A DNA stretch of 29,995 bases from an uncultured Clostridia bacterium (GTDB lineage Bacteria; Bacillota; Clostridia; Christensenellales; Borkfalkiaceae). The stretch covers positions 1 through 29,995 of the forward strand of contig CAMUFJ010000022.1 in assembly GCA_947088135.1 (NCBI GenBank). The letters are read 5' to 3'. Shown in pieces: positions 1 through 8,274 of this stretch. A program made the translations under genes and the position numbers. Under the pieces are notes generated by a model. It was not told the DNA's origin, did not search any database, and worked only from the letters and a program-made list of their open reading frames with translations. The first letter of the stretch is position 1, and each line of letters opens with the position of its first letter.

Positions 1-183
1 TAACTTGAATAAATTCTCGTTATCTTTTTGCTGACTTTGTTTTGAGTACTATTTGTTTGCTCAAAAAATTGACAGAAACTTGTTTTTGTGTTACAAAAAA
101 ATCGTTTCTTTCCTATTCTATTTTTAATCTACGTGAATCGGGCGACAGCCCGTTGCTGACCTCATGGCGAAGTAAGCTTGTCT

Positions 184-213
184 ATAATACCATAAAGATA
201 TTACGGTTGTCAA
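184..213 (-). promoter_or_regulatory. sigma-A-type promoter reading left, out of the window
   Basis: On the minus strand the -35 is TTGACA (208-213) and the -10 is TATTAT (184-189), with an 18-base spacer. T-tracts centred near 219, 230, 240, 252 and 260 lie directly upstream and would act as phased A-tracts on the transcribed strand. The target gene is outside the window. Confidence 0.6.
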
Positions 214-316
214 GCTTTTTTTGCAACTTTTTTCGATTTTTTTTGGAAATTTTTGATTTTTTTTCAGAACTTCCGAATTGACCTACTTCGTCGCTTCGCT
301 TTCGAACAGCTTGCAT

Positions 317-345
317 ATCATAACATAACAAATGTATAATGTCAA
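317..345 (-). promoter_or_regulatory. second leftward sigma-A-type promoter
   Basis: On the minus strand the -35 is TTGACA (340-345), the spacer is 17 bases and the -10 is TATGAT (317-322). Upstream are T-tracts centred near 351, 362, 374, 384 and 394, almost exactly one per helical turn. It is in tandem with the promoter at 184-213, so both may serve the same off-window gene. Confidence 0.6.
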
Positions 346-555
346 CTGTTTTTTACATCTTTTTTGAATATTTTTTTAGATTTTTTTGTCTTTTTTTGAC
401 CGACACAAGGGATAGTGTTCGACCTGTTTTTTGACCACAAGTTATGGGAAATGTCCGCAAAAAAGAGCTCGGGCTTGCAATTTTCCTTTTCTTTTGCAGT
501 ATATACATTATTATATATATGACTCCGATTTGCTTACGCGTCCCCCTCGGCGGGC

Positions 556-590
556 AAAAAAAGAGCAGGAATTGCTTCCTGCTCAAAAAA
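556..590 (-). terminator. intrinsic terminator of the 600-2387 gene
   Basis: A perfect 9-bp stem (GAGCAGGAA, 563-571, with TTCCTGCTC, 576-584) closes a 4-base loop. On the minus strand a run of seven T follows. A run of A/T on the other side means it could also work in the opposite direction. Confidence 0.85.
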
Positions 591-599
591 GGGGGAAGG

Positions 600-2387
600 T
601 CACGCCAAAGTTGCAAAATGATTGACGTGTCCGTAGGAATTGGCCATGAGATTATATTCGACTACAAATTGCTTGACGCTGTGCGCCGGCACTTTTACCG
701 TATAGCGGAAACCCAAATCAAACTTTTCACCGTATTCGTTTGACCCGTAAGTGAAGTAGTATTTTTCCGTACCCGGAACAATGCTTCCGTCGGGATTCCG
801 AACGAACGCGACGATCGCACCCGTCGCCAAGACGGAAACGGTGACTTCCCGCTCGGTATCTCCCTGATTGACAAAGGTATAGCCTTCTTGATAGTCCTTC
901 ATCCAGTTGCCGAGATTGGCAAGCCTGCCCCGCGTATCGAACCAATTGCACCCGACAATGATGTCCTGTCCGTCCGGCCCCTTCGTGTGGAAGGAAGTCA
1001 TATCCGTTCCGACCGCATCCGGAGTCGTCTGCACGTTGACGTTCGTAATCCAATTCGTCCTGTTCTGTACGTGCGCAACGGAGGGAATTTCCTCCCCGAC
1101 CGCGCCGGTCGGTCTGATTTCTTCGGCAAGCAACGCTTGGATCGCGTCGCTGTAATAATTGGTAAAGGTGACGGGCAGTTCCTGCGCGGGAGTAGCGTCG
1201 TTGAACGTCCATACGGATTGATTGTCAACGACGTAGCCGACGTCCTGCCCCGTATGCACCGCGCCGTATGCGCCGTCGGTGATTCCGAGATGATCGTCGC
1301 CGCCTTCCGTTCCCGGCAATACCTTACGGTAGTCGTCGTAAACGTAATATGCGCCCTCCGCCTGACCAACCACGTCGAACAGCACCGCGCCGTTTTGGCA
1401 GTTGCCGTTTACCGCCATATTCGCCGTGTTTGCCACGTTAAAATTGCCGTATGCGTCCTCCGTCGTTCCGCCGAGCACGTAAATGTACTCTCCCGCGGGA
1501 ACGCGGTAGGTAACGGGTTGGTAATTGAGCGAAATATAATTGCCTGCAAAATTGAAAAACGCCTTCCAATTCGCCATTTGACTTTCATTAAGAACGCTTA
1601 AATCGGGAAGCCTGAAACGGGTGTTGTAGAACTGCGTCCACTCCTGTTCGCCGTGATAGGAACCGGCTCCCGCGCGCTGATAACCGATATTTCTGACGGT
1701 AACGTACATATCGTCCGTGCCCGTGTTGCGGACGCGGTAGCCATAGTAAACGCTTCTGCCGAGCTTGTCGCTCTGCTGTTCGAAGGTGAAATACACGCTC
1801 TGATCGGAAACGTCCTGCCGCGTAATGCAGTGATTGACGACCTCGGGCTTTTCGAGAAGCGCCTCGGGCGCGTTGCAATACACGTAAAGGGTGTCTTCCC
1901 GCTTTTTATAATTGACAGTAGCCGGCGTCAGCGGATCTTCGTTCGGATTTTCGGATACGGTGGAAAAGCTTCCCGCATCGGGCATTTCCTCCGTAAGCTC
2001 GAAAGGCAACTGCGCTTCGTGCTCCTTTGCCGCAACGTTTAAACGAACCCTGCCGTTTACCGTAGTGACGTCCGCGTAGACGAGCCGTCCCTCTTGCAAA
2101 GCGATTTCGAAATCGGACGTTTTGTCCGCAAGAACACCGCCCTCTTCGTCGCGGAGCACCACGCGGGATATGTACTTATCGGAAAATTTCACGGTATAGG
2201 TGTCGTTATACGGCACTCTCATCTTTACCGTGGCGGTGCTTCCCGCTTCCCCCACGGTATAGAACGAAGAAAAACGAACCTCGGGCAAATCTGCGCCGTC
2301 GGGTTTGTCGGGTTTTTTATTCCCGCACCCCGCCGCCGCGCATAGCACAAATGCCGAAGCCAATAAAAGCGCGCCTTTTTTCAACAT
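600..2387 (-). CDS. secreted lipoprotein of unknown function
   Basis: This encodes a 595-residue protein that I do not recognise. The frame is open further upstream, but the start at 2387 is chosen because AGAGGGGGA precedes it at good spacing and because it begins a classic lipoprotein signal: positively charged MLKKG, a hydrophobic stretch, and an AAGC lipobox with Cys21. A Lys/Asp/Pro-rich linker follows the lipid Cys. The rest is rich in Tyr, Asn, Thr, Val and Gly with the look of beta-sandwich modules and has no membrane segment, so it should sit on the outer face of the membrane. No catalytic motif is obvious. It has its own promoter (2418-2446) and terminator and lies just downstream of the arabinan operon, so it may bind a carbohydrate or other surface ligand. 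That role is inference from position only. Confidence 0.8.
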   Translation of the reverse strand: MLKKGALLLASAFVLCAAAGCGNKKPDKPDGADLPEVRFSSFYTVGEAGSTATVKMRVPYNDTYTVKFSDKYISRVVLRDEEGGVLADKTSDFEIALQEGRLVYADVTTVNGRVRLNVAAKEHEAQLPFELTEEMPDAGSFSTVSENPNEDPLTPATVNYKKREDTLYVYCNAPEALLEKPEVVNHCITRQDVSDQSVYFTFEQQSDKLGRSVYYGYRVRNTGTDDMYVTVRNIGYQRAGAGSYHGEQEWTQFYNTRFRLPDLSVLNESQMANWKAFFNFAGNYISLNYQPVTYRVPAGEYIYVLGGTTEDAYGNFNVANTANMAVNGNCQNGAVLFDVVGQAEGAYYVYDDYRKVLPGTEGGDDHLGITDGAYGAVHTGQDVGYVVDNQSVWTFNDATPAQELPVTFTNYYSDAIQALLAEEIRPTGAVGEEIPSVAHVQNRTNWITNVNVQTTPDAVGTDMTSFHTKGPDGQDIIVGCNWFDTRGRLANLGNWMKDYQEGYTFVNQGDTEREVTVSVLATGAIVAFVRNPDGSIVPGTEKYYFTYGSNEYGEKFDLGFRYTVKVPAHSVKQFVVEYNLMANSYGHVNHFATLA

Positions 2388-2417
2388 GGCTTCCCCCTCT
2401 ATGTCTTTCTCGACACT

Positions 2418-2446
2418 ATCATACACGATAAAACGGCGTTTGTCAA
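2418..2446 (-). promoter_or_regulatory. promoter of the 600-2387 lipoprotein gene
   Basis: On the minus strand the -35 is TTGACA (2441-2446), the spacer is 17 bases and the -10 is TATGAT (2418-2423). The predicted start is about 25 bases before the ATG at 2387, enough to include the ribosome site. A/T-tracts lie upstream but are less regular than at the other promoters. Confidence 0.8.
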
Positions 2447-2618
2447 TGGTTTTGAAAAAAAGTTTCTTCTTTTTTGGAAAAAATGGGGATAGAATTTTGT
2501 TTTTGTTGAATTTCATTCTGATTTTGAAAATATTTTTTCATTTATCGGAAATCCGCACGCAACCGTACTTGTCTTTTCGTAAATTAAAGCGTATGCCGAA
2601 ATGACGGAACGGCGGTAT

Positions 2619-2644
2619 AAAAAAGGGACGGCATTTGCCGTCCC
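2619..2644 (-). terminator. terminator of the GH43/ABC operon
   Basis: A perfect 9-bp stem (GGGACGGCA, 2625-2633, with TGCCGTCCC, 2636-2644) is followed by six T on the minus strand. It lies just after the stop codon of the second GH43 gene and separates the operon from the lipoprotein gene downstream. Confidence 0.9.
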
Positions 2645-2653
2645 CGTAACTAT

Positions 2654-4159
2654 CTACGCTCTTGTTCCGCTGTTGAGATGCAACGCCATACCGCTCTGCA
2701 TTCCGAGCGCCGTTACCGTGAGTCCCGCCTCACTCTTGTAGTCGAGCCAAGCGGGCATCACGACGCCCTGATATTCCTCCCCTTCGAGCACGAGAGAGAT
2801 ATAATATCCGTCGTACAACCGCCAAGTACCGTGCAGCGTTCCATCCACCGTGCCGTCCGCGCAGAGCGTGACGCGCACGGGTTTTACGGGGTCGTACCGC
2901 TGGGTAAACAAAACCGCGTCGAACTTGCCCGCGGAAAGCCCCAAAAATTCTTCTGCGGTGATCGGTTGTACCGTTTCGCCCGCATAACGGTTGCAGTTCA
3001 TGACGAGCCAGCCCGAGGAATTGAAGGCGTACTGCCCCAAATAGAGGTAATGGAAGTTATTGGAAATACTCGCACCGCGCTCGATGAAGTAATTGGTACG
3101 GCAATGATAGCTGATAAGAGGCACTCCCCGCTCGGTAACGAACATGTCGTTGTGCCCGGGGCAAAAGAAATCGGGCGCGCCGTCGCTCCAACGCAAGGAA
3201 CCGAGCAGTTTATTCCCCGTGCCGAGGTCGGTGGAGCAGACGAGGGTGTTCCCGTTTACGTCCACGTAGGGCCCCTCAGGACGCTCGCTTCTTCCGCAAC
3301 GCATATTGTACGCCGAAGACAGCGAGCCGTACGAACACATGAGATAGTAATAGTTTTTCTTTTTCCAAACGCCGTTTTCGAGCACGGGCACGTCTTTGTG
3401 ATAACGGATCACACCGCCCTCTAACGAACCGTTGGCAAGACAGACGCCGTAATACTCTGCATAACTGCATTTACCGCTCTCGAAATCGGCATAGACGCGG
3501 GGCGTTTTCCGCATACCCGTTGCGGGGTCGAGCTCCAAGAGGTGAAGCCCCGTCCCGAAAGAGCCGTAAACGAGGAACATTCTCCCCTCCGCGAAAAACA
3601 CCTGCGGATCGATCGCGTTGGGCGTCCGCCAGCCCGAAGGGGACTGCACGAGAAGAGCTTCGCACTCGAACCCGCCCGAAGGGGACTCCGATTTGGCGAT
3701 TCCGATACAGGATCTAGAACCGCCGAAGTAGCCCGTTAAACAAAAGTACAGCCAAAATTTTCCGTCGTTTCCCCGCACACAGTGAGGCGCCCAAAGGGAA
3801 AAATTGCCGTCCGTACGGGTACAGACGCCGCAGGGCATTTCCCGCCGCCCCGTCTTACACCAATCGTACGCCTCCTGCAAATTGCCCGCGCCCTTTCCGC
3901 CCGCACCGCTTTGGTAGCGGGCGGCGCTCCCCTCTAAGGGAAATGCAGAGCCGATATATTTCCAGTGAAGCAGATCGTCGCTCACGCGGATCTGATAGCC
4001 GCTCGGCGCGCCGAACGTATCGGTGGAATATGCGTAAAACTTCCCCTCCCATTCCAAAAGAGCGGGATCGTGCGCGCAACCCTCCTGCCAAGCGGTGTAA
4101 TCGGGTACGCGCATGGCGAGCCTGTTAAACCGCGGATTTTTGGGATATTGTATCGCCAT
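2654..4159 (-). CDS. cytosolic GH43-family arabinanase/arabinosidase-like glycoside hydrolase
   Basis: This 501-residue enzyme of glycoside hydrolase family 43 likely cleaves arabinan or arabino-oligosaccharides. The five-bladed propeller fold is suggested by the spaced family motifs: HDPALLEW with the candidate catalytic base Asp31, the AIDPQVFF segment with the pKa-tuning Asp184, SLEGGVIRY with the candidate general acid Glu247, and the PGHNDMF segment later on. The C-terminal about 110 residues resemble the GH43-associated beta domain also seen in the upstream gene. There is no signal peptide, so it should act inside the cell on imported oligosaccharides. It starts 24 bases after the upstream GH43 gene, with GAGGAG before the ATG, and ends at the operon terminator. 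Exact substrate (arabinan, arabinoxylan or xylan side chains) cannot be read from sequence alone. Confidence 0.88.
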   Translation of the reverse strand: MAIQYPKNPRFNRLAMRVPDYTAWQEGCAHDPALLEWEGKFYAYSTDTFGAPSGYQIRVSDDLLHWKYIGSAFPLEGSAARYQSGAGGKGAGNLQEAYDWCKTGRREMPCGVCTRTDGNFSLWAPHCVRGNDGKFWLYFCLTGYFGGSRSCIGIAKSESPSGGFECEALLVQSPSGWRTPNAIDPQVFFAEGRMFLVYGSFGTGLHLLELDPATGMRKTPRVYADFESGKCSYAEYYGVCLANGSLEGGVIRYHKDVPVLENGVWKKKNYYYLMCSYGSLSSAYNMRCGRSERPEGPYVDVNGNTLVCSTDLGTGNKLLGSLRWSDGAPDFFCPGHNDMFVTERGVPLISYHCRTNYFIERGASISNNFHYLYLGQYAFNSSGWLVMNCNRYAGETVQPITAEEFLGLSAGKFDAVLFTQRYDPVKPVRVTLCADGTVDGTLHGTWRLYDGYYISLVLEGEEYQGVVMPAWLDYKSEAGLTVTALGMQSGMALHLNSGTRA

Positions 4160-4183
4160 AGTTTCTCCTCTATGAACTCTCCG

Positions 4184-5896
4184 TTAAAATTGCGTGTTCA
4201 TATAGAGAATTTTGTTCTCGTTGTCCTTGACGTCCGAAATAGCGGAAATGGTGTAACCGGGCCGTCCCGCCGAGCCGAAGTCCGCGTCGAACTGGCGCAC
4301 GTAGGCGGGCATGACCGAACCGTAGTAAGAAACGCCGTCAAGCTCCAAATAGATATAGTGACTGCCGTACATTTTCCAACTTCCCGTGTACGCGCCCGAA
4401 ACAGTACCGTCCGCGTTCAGCGTGCAATCCTTCGCATGCCCGATCGTCGCCTTCGTCGTGTACGACACGTTCGCCGATTCCAGCACGACCGTGGAGAATT
4501 TTCCGTCCTTCGCCTTGGAAAGCAGCTCCTCCTTGGTGACGTCGCCCGCCTTCTCGCCCGCATAGCGGTTGGGGTTGATGACGAGCTGACCCTTGGAGTT
4601 GAAGTCGTAAAGACTTGTATAGAGATAATGTTCGCCCTCTTGGAAGGAAGGCTTATTATCTTTGGTTCCCTCCGAAACGCGGGTATGATAGATGATCAGG
4701 TTGCGCCCGTCGGTGGTGGTGAGCATATCGTTGTGCCCGGGGATATAATAGTTGAGATCCTTTTGGTTGTGGGGAATGGTGGTAGATCCCGTAACGCCCT
4801 GCCCCTCTTTTCTCCACGTCCAGCTCGCCGAAACCTGCAACCCGCTCGTACCGCGCTCGGAGGTGAAATTGCCGTCGGGAGCGTCGCTCGTCCACACGCG
4901 CATATTGTAGTTGTAGGCGAGCGCGCCCCAAGAGCCCATCATGTAATATTGGCTCTTGTCCTGCCATTTGCTCTCGTCGTATTCCTCGGTTTTGATGTCG
5001 CCGTTATAAATTTTTACGGTATGGTGGGAAATCGCCGAGCCCTCGGCGTTGAAGCCGTTCCCCGTCAGAATTTTCGTACCGGGATCGGTCGCCGCCCCCG
5101 ACTTTCTCAGCCCCGTCTGCGCATCGAGCTCAATGGTCGCAAATCCCGTGCCGTAAGAGCCGTAGGAAAGATACATTTTGCCGTCGGGCGTATAGTAGAC
5201 GCTGGGGTCGATTTCGTTGAGCCCGCCGTCGCCGTTGCCGTGCTGAACGATGATGCTCTCGTAGGTGTACGGCCCCTCGATGCCCACGGTTGATTTGCAC
5301 TTGAAAATAATCGACTGCATGGAGCCGAACGCCGCCGTCCAGCAGGAATACAGCCACCATTCGCCGTCCGCGTCGAGCGAAGCGTTGCTCGTTGCGGGCA
5401 CGACGTCGGGCGCCCAAAGCGTCCAGCAAGCGTTTTTCCAATCGCCGAACTTGGAAAGCACGTCGTAAACGGGTTGAAGCTCCGCCGTCTTGTTTTGGTA
5501 CATACTCTTCACGTCCGATTCTTTCGTGGAGGAAGTGAACCCCTTGATCGCGGGCTCTTTTCTCTCCCACTGATAGAGGTTCTCGCTTCTGCGCACCTGA
5601 ACGCCGTACTGGTCGTTGTCGGTGGAGAAGGCGTAATAGACGGACTTGCCGTCCTTTTTCGCCTCAACGAACACGGGGTCGTGCGTGGAATTCATTCCGA
5701 CGCCCGATTCCGTGCGCGTGCCGTCCTCGTAAATCGTGTCGAGATATCCGACGGGCATGACTGCCTTGGTCGAAGTATCGGTGGGCGGATTATCGTCTTT
5801 GGGCGGCTCGTTGGGATCTCCGCAAGCCGAGAGCGCCGCCAAGGAAAGCACGAAAATAGGTGCAAGCGCCAAACAAAGTGTCTTTTTGGTTTTCAT
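4184..5896 (-). CDS. secreted GH43 lipoprotein, probable endo-arabinanase
   Basis: This encodes a 570-residue surface lipoprotein of glycoside hydrolase family 43. The start at 5896 is chosen over a long upstream extension because AAGGGGA lies before it and the N-terminus is a lipoprotein signal with an LSAC lipobox (Cys25). An Asp/Pro/Thr-rich linker follows. Catalytic candidates are Asp73 in STHDPVFVE, Asp230 in EIDPSVYY and Glu285 in NAEGSAI; PGHNDM is also present. The C-terminal domain matches the one in the cytosolic paralogue (SYYGSVMPAY here, EYQGVVMPAW there). It would cut the polymer outside the cell and feed the binding protein and permeases encoded upstream in the same operon. Substrate assignment to arabinan is from the subfamily look and is not certain. 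Confidence 0.88.
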   Translation of the reverse strand: MKTKKTLCLALAPIFVLSLAALSACGDPNEPPKDDNPPTDTSTKAVMPVGYLDTIYEDGTRTESGVGMNSTHDPVFVEAKKDGKSVYYAFSTDNDQYGVQVRRSENLYQWERKEPAIKGFTSSTKESDVKSMYQNKTAELQPVYDVLSKFGDWKNACWTLWAPDVVPATSNASLDADGEWWLYSCWTAAFGSMQSIIFKCKSTVGIEGPYTYESIIVQHGNGDGGLNEIDPSVYYTPDGKMYLSYGSYGTGFATIELDAQTGLRKSGAATDPGTKILTGNGFNAEGSAISHHTVKIYNGDIKTEEYDESKWQDKSQYYMMGSWGALAYNYNMRVWTSDAPDGNFTSERGTSGLQVSASWTWRKEGQGVTGSTTIPHNQKDLNYYIPGHNDMLTTTDGRNLIIYHTRVSEGTKDNKPSFQEGEHYLYTSLYDFNSKGQLVINPNRYAGEKAGDVTKEELLSKAKDGKFSTVVLESANVSYTTKATIGHAKDCTLNADGTVSGAYTGSWKMYGSHYIYLELDGVSYYGSVMPAYVRQFDADFGSAGRPGYTISAISDVKDNENKILYMNTQF

Positions 5897-5958
5897 AACG
5901 TATCCCCTTTTTTTGTATTCCGCAAATCGCCATTTGCGGTGATTGCAGTTGTTGAAGT

Positions 5959-5984
5959 AAAAACGGAGCGTCGCCGCTCCGTTT
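5959..5984 (-). terminator. intra-operon hairpin with T-run (partial terminator)
   Basis: The stem CGGAGCG (5964-5970) pairs with CGCTCCG (5975-5981), and flanking A/T pairs extend it. On the minus strand five T follow. It lies between the second permease gene and the secreted GH43 gene. It may reduce expression of the hydrolase genes relative to the transporter or protect the upstream mRNA. Confidence 0.65.
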
Positions 5985-5988
5985 TGAA

Positions 5989-7020
5989 TTACTCTTTGGA
6001 ACCGGTAAGCATGAGCGAGCCGATAATCATTTTTTGGAAGCAAGCAAAGAGAATGATGACGGGCAGGACGCACATGACGGAAGCCGCGATAACGGGCGCC
6101 GTGTTGTTCCCGTCCACCGCGTTGTTCATGATGTACATTGCATGAGGCAGGTTGATCCACTGCGAGCCCGGATCGATAAAGATGAAAGAGCCCATATAGT
6201 TGTTCCAGCAACCCATGAAGGACAGAAGTCCCTGCGCCATGATCGCGGGCAAAGCGAGCGGAAGAATAAACCCGAAGAAAATTCTCGGATACCCCGCGCC
6301 GTCGATTTTCGCCGCCTCGATGATGGAGGTGGGAAGCCCGAACAGGAATTGGCGGATAAAGAACGCCGTCATGATCGAGCCGAACAGCCCAGGTACGACA
6401 AGAGCGAGCGCGTTGCGCATATTCCATGTGCCGTATAACACGTACTGCGCAGCCATAATGGAAGGCCCGGGAACCATGATTGCCGCAAGCAGGAACAGGA
6501 ACACCTTATCTCTGCCGAACCAGTTGATCTTGGCGAACGAGAACGCCGCCATCGTGGAAGTGATAACGCCCACCACGACGGGCACGATGGAATAGATGAG
6601 GTTGTTTCCGACCGCACGCCAGTAACTGAATGCGGGGTTGAAGATACCGCCCGAAAATCCGTCTTGGAACAGCTTATAGTAGTTGTAGAAAATTCCGCCG
6701 TAGGGCATTTCGGAATTCCAAGTGCTCACGCTCGGCCACCAAACCATTTCGCGGAACAAGTCCGCCGTGGAAGAATCCCAAGTGTTTGCAAATGAGCCCG
6801 CGATCATCCACCAAAACGGATAGACCATGAGGAATGCTCCGAAAAGCAGAACGATATAAGTAACGATATCTCCCACGAGCTTGGCGCGCTTTTTACTCGC
6901 ACGGTGCGTTTTGGAAGAAAAACCGAAGAAAGCAAGCACTGCGCCGACCGCATGACGGAAGGTAGAATAATGAACTTCTTCCTCAGCGGGAACGTTGTTT
7001 TCATTGATAACGTTTTCCAT
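5989..7020 (-). CDS. ABC sugar transporter permease, MalG/AraQ-type
   Basis: This 343-residue inner-membrane permease belongs to the CUT1 carbohydrate ABC importers. About 45 cytoplasmic residues come first, then six hydrophobic segments. The EAA loop that contacts the ATPase is clear at about residues 235-254 (EAAKIDGAGYPRIFFGFILP). It pairs with the permease encoded immediately upstream and with the large binding lipoprotein at the head of the operon. No ATP-binding subunit is encoded here; CUT1 systems often share one MsmK/MsmX-type ATPase encoded elsewhere. The start follows GAGGAGGAAAG. The cargo is inferred from the linked GH43 genes to be arabino-oligosaccharide. Confidence 0.93.
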   Translation of the reverse strand: MENVINENNVPAEEEVHYSTFRHAVGAVLAFFGFSSKTHRASKKRAKLVGDIVTYIVLLFGAFLMVYPFWWMIAGSFANTWDSSTADLFREMVWWPSVSTWNSEMPYGGIFYNYYKLFQDGFSGGIFNPAFSYWRAVGNNLIYSIVPVVVGVITSTMAAFSFAKINWFGRDKVFLFLLAAIMVPGPSIMAAQYVLYGTWNMRNALALVVPGLFGSIMTAFFIRQFLFGLPTSIIEAAKIDGAGYPRIFFGFILPLALPAIMAQGLLSFMGCWNNYMGSFIFIDPGSQWINLPHAMYIMNNAVDGNNTAPVIAASVMCVLPVIILFACFQKMIIGSLMLTGSKE

Positions 7021-7033
7021 TTTTCTTTCCTCC

Positions 7034-8209
7034 TCAGTCTTTTTTCCTCGAATCCAGCCAGAACTGGAAGAGCGTAAGTATTAAGATGATGACCGCAAGA
7101 ATCATACCGTAGGCAGCGCCCTGCGAAGGATAGGCGGACGGGCTCTTCGCCGTTCCGTGATACCAAATAAGACTTACAAAACCCGACGTCATCAAGTTGG
7201 GATAGCCCTGCGCGACGTTCGTGCCGAAGAACAGCTCGGGCTCTGCATAGATCTGCATTCCGCCGATGACCGCCGTTACGACGTTGTAAAAGATAACGGG
7301 ATACAAATCGGGCATCGTCACTTTCCAAAACGTCGTCCAGCCGTTCGCACCGTCGATCTGCGCCGCTTCCTTGGTGGAAGCGTTTACGCCCGAAAGCCCC
7401 GCAACGTATAGAATGATCGTACCGCCCAAGCCCTTCCACACGGACATGATGACGATCATCGTCTTGCTGAGCAGTCCCTGCGTCCAATAGGGGTCTTTCC
7501 CTCCCCAATCGGGGTTTCCTTCACCAAGCCAAGGAATTACCTTTCCGCCGAGGATTTGGTTAAACACGCCGTCGTCCGTGAACATGATGCGGAACGTATA
7601 GACGATTGCGATCGTGCTTGCAACGCAAGGGAGATAGTAGAGCACGCGGAACACGCTTCCGCCCTTGATGTCGCGCGACATACAAACCGCGAAGAACACG
7701 GAAAGAACCATGCCGATCGGAATCCCGATCAAATAAAACACCGTGTTGAACATGGTAGCCCACATTGCGTTGCTTGTTCTTCCGAAACCGATGATCTCGC
7801 CGACCTCGTTATAGATGGGCTGAGTCTTTGCCCAATCGCTTGTGAACCACGCCTTTTCGGAAAAAGCAAACCGATACCAATAAAACGGATCGTATTTCTT
7901 TCCGATTACTCCGCCCGCGCTTTCCGCCGTCATGTCGAACACGCTCTTGTCGCCGCTGAACATCTTCCCTAAATATTCCCATATCCCGCCGGAATTGACG
8001 TTATAGTTGGTAAAAGAAAGCAACAGCGCGATTACCAACGCAAAGTAAACGAATACGACCGTTCCGACAATGAGAGGCAAGCAGAACGCCCAACCCCAGA
8101 TGTTATCCTGCAACTTTTGCTGGTTGACGGGCTTTCTCTTTTTCTTCTCGGGAATCACCGCTTCCGCTACGGCTTCCGCCGCCTGCGCTACGGTTATATT
8201 TTCTTCCAT
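7034..8209 (-). CDS. ABC sugar transporter permease, MalF/UgpA-type
   Basis: This 391-residue inner-membrane protein is the second CUT1 permease half. The first about 35 residues are cytoplasmic and Lys-rich (PEKKKRKPVNQQK), and the first membrane helix starts near residue 38. A long outward loop of roughly 85 residues (about 68-150) separates the first and second helices, as in MalF-like partners. The EAA loop is at about residues 281-300 (EAAQIDGANGWTTFWKVTMP). GGAGGGA precedes the ATG. The gene sits between the binding protein and the other permease with short spacers, so the three should form one importer. Confidence 0.93.
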   Translation of the reverse strand: MEENITVAQAAEAVAEAVIPEKKKRKPVNQQKLQDNIWGWAFCLPLIVGTVVFVYFALVIALLLSFTNYNVNSGGIWEYLGKMFSGDKSVFDMTAESAGGVIGKKYDPFYWYRFAFSEKAWFTSDWAKTQPIYNEVGEIIGFGRTSNAMWATMFNTVFYLIGIPIGMVLSVFFAVCMSRDIKGGSVFRVLYYLPCVASTIAIVYTFRIMFTDDGVFNQILGGKVIPWLGEGNPDWGGKDPYWTQGLLSKTMIVIMSVWKGLGGTIILYVAGLSGVNASTKEAAQIDGANGWTTFWKVTMPDLYPVIFYNVVTAVIGGMQIYAEPELFFGTNVAQGYPNLMTSGFVSLIWYHGTAKSPSAYPSQGAAYGMILAVIILILTLFQFWLDSRKKD

Positions 8210-8235
8210 TCTTATCCCTCCTTCCGAAAGATTTA

Positions 8236-8266
8236 CGGCAGTCCCGCCCCGAAAACGGGACCGCCG
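8236..8266 (-). repeat. stem-loop between binding-protein and permease genes
   Basis: GTCCCG (8241-8246) pairs with CGGGAC (8256-8261), and CGGC/GCCG extend the stem after one mismatch. There is no following T-run. Such a structure after a binding-protein gene commonly protects the upstream message and lets the binding protein be made in excess over the permeases; that role is inferred here. Confidence 0.6.
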
Positions 8267-8274
8267 TACTTATT

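Larger units (their letters stand above)
1..599. other. AT-rich intergenic region with no convincing gene
   Basis: I see no credible coding sequence here. The open frames are T/A-rich, lack good ribosome sites, and one overlaps the terminator near 570. The stretch holds two leftward promoter-like sites (184-213 and 317-345), long regularly spaced T-tracts, a small GGGC/GCCC hairpin near 128-141 and the terminator of the downstream lipoprotein gene. The promoters point to a minus-strand gene beyond the left edge. Confidence 0.6.

Noticed and set aside
42..281. 79-codon plus-strand frame
   Set aside because: Composition is that of T-tract spacer DNA (Phe/Leu/Ser-rich), with no ribosome site, and it overlaps a promoter on the other strand.
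353..616. 87-codon minus-strand frame in the left spacer
   Set aside because: It runs across the terminator and the end of the lipoprotein gene, lacks a ribosome site and is low in complexity.
3965..5293. 442-codon plus-strand frame opposite the GH43 genes
   Set aside because: It is an antisense shadow of two clear GH43 genes, Arg/Val-rich with no family motifs.
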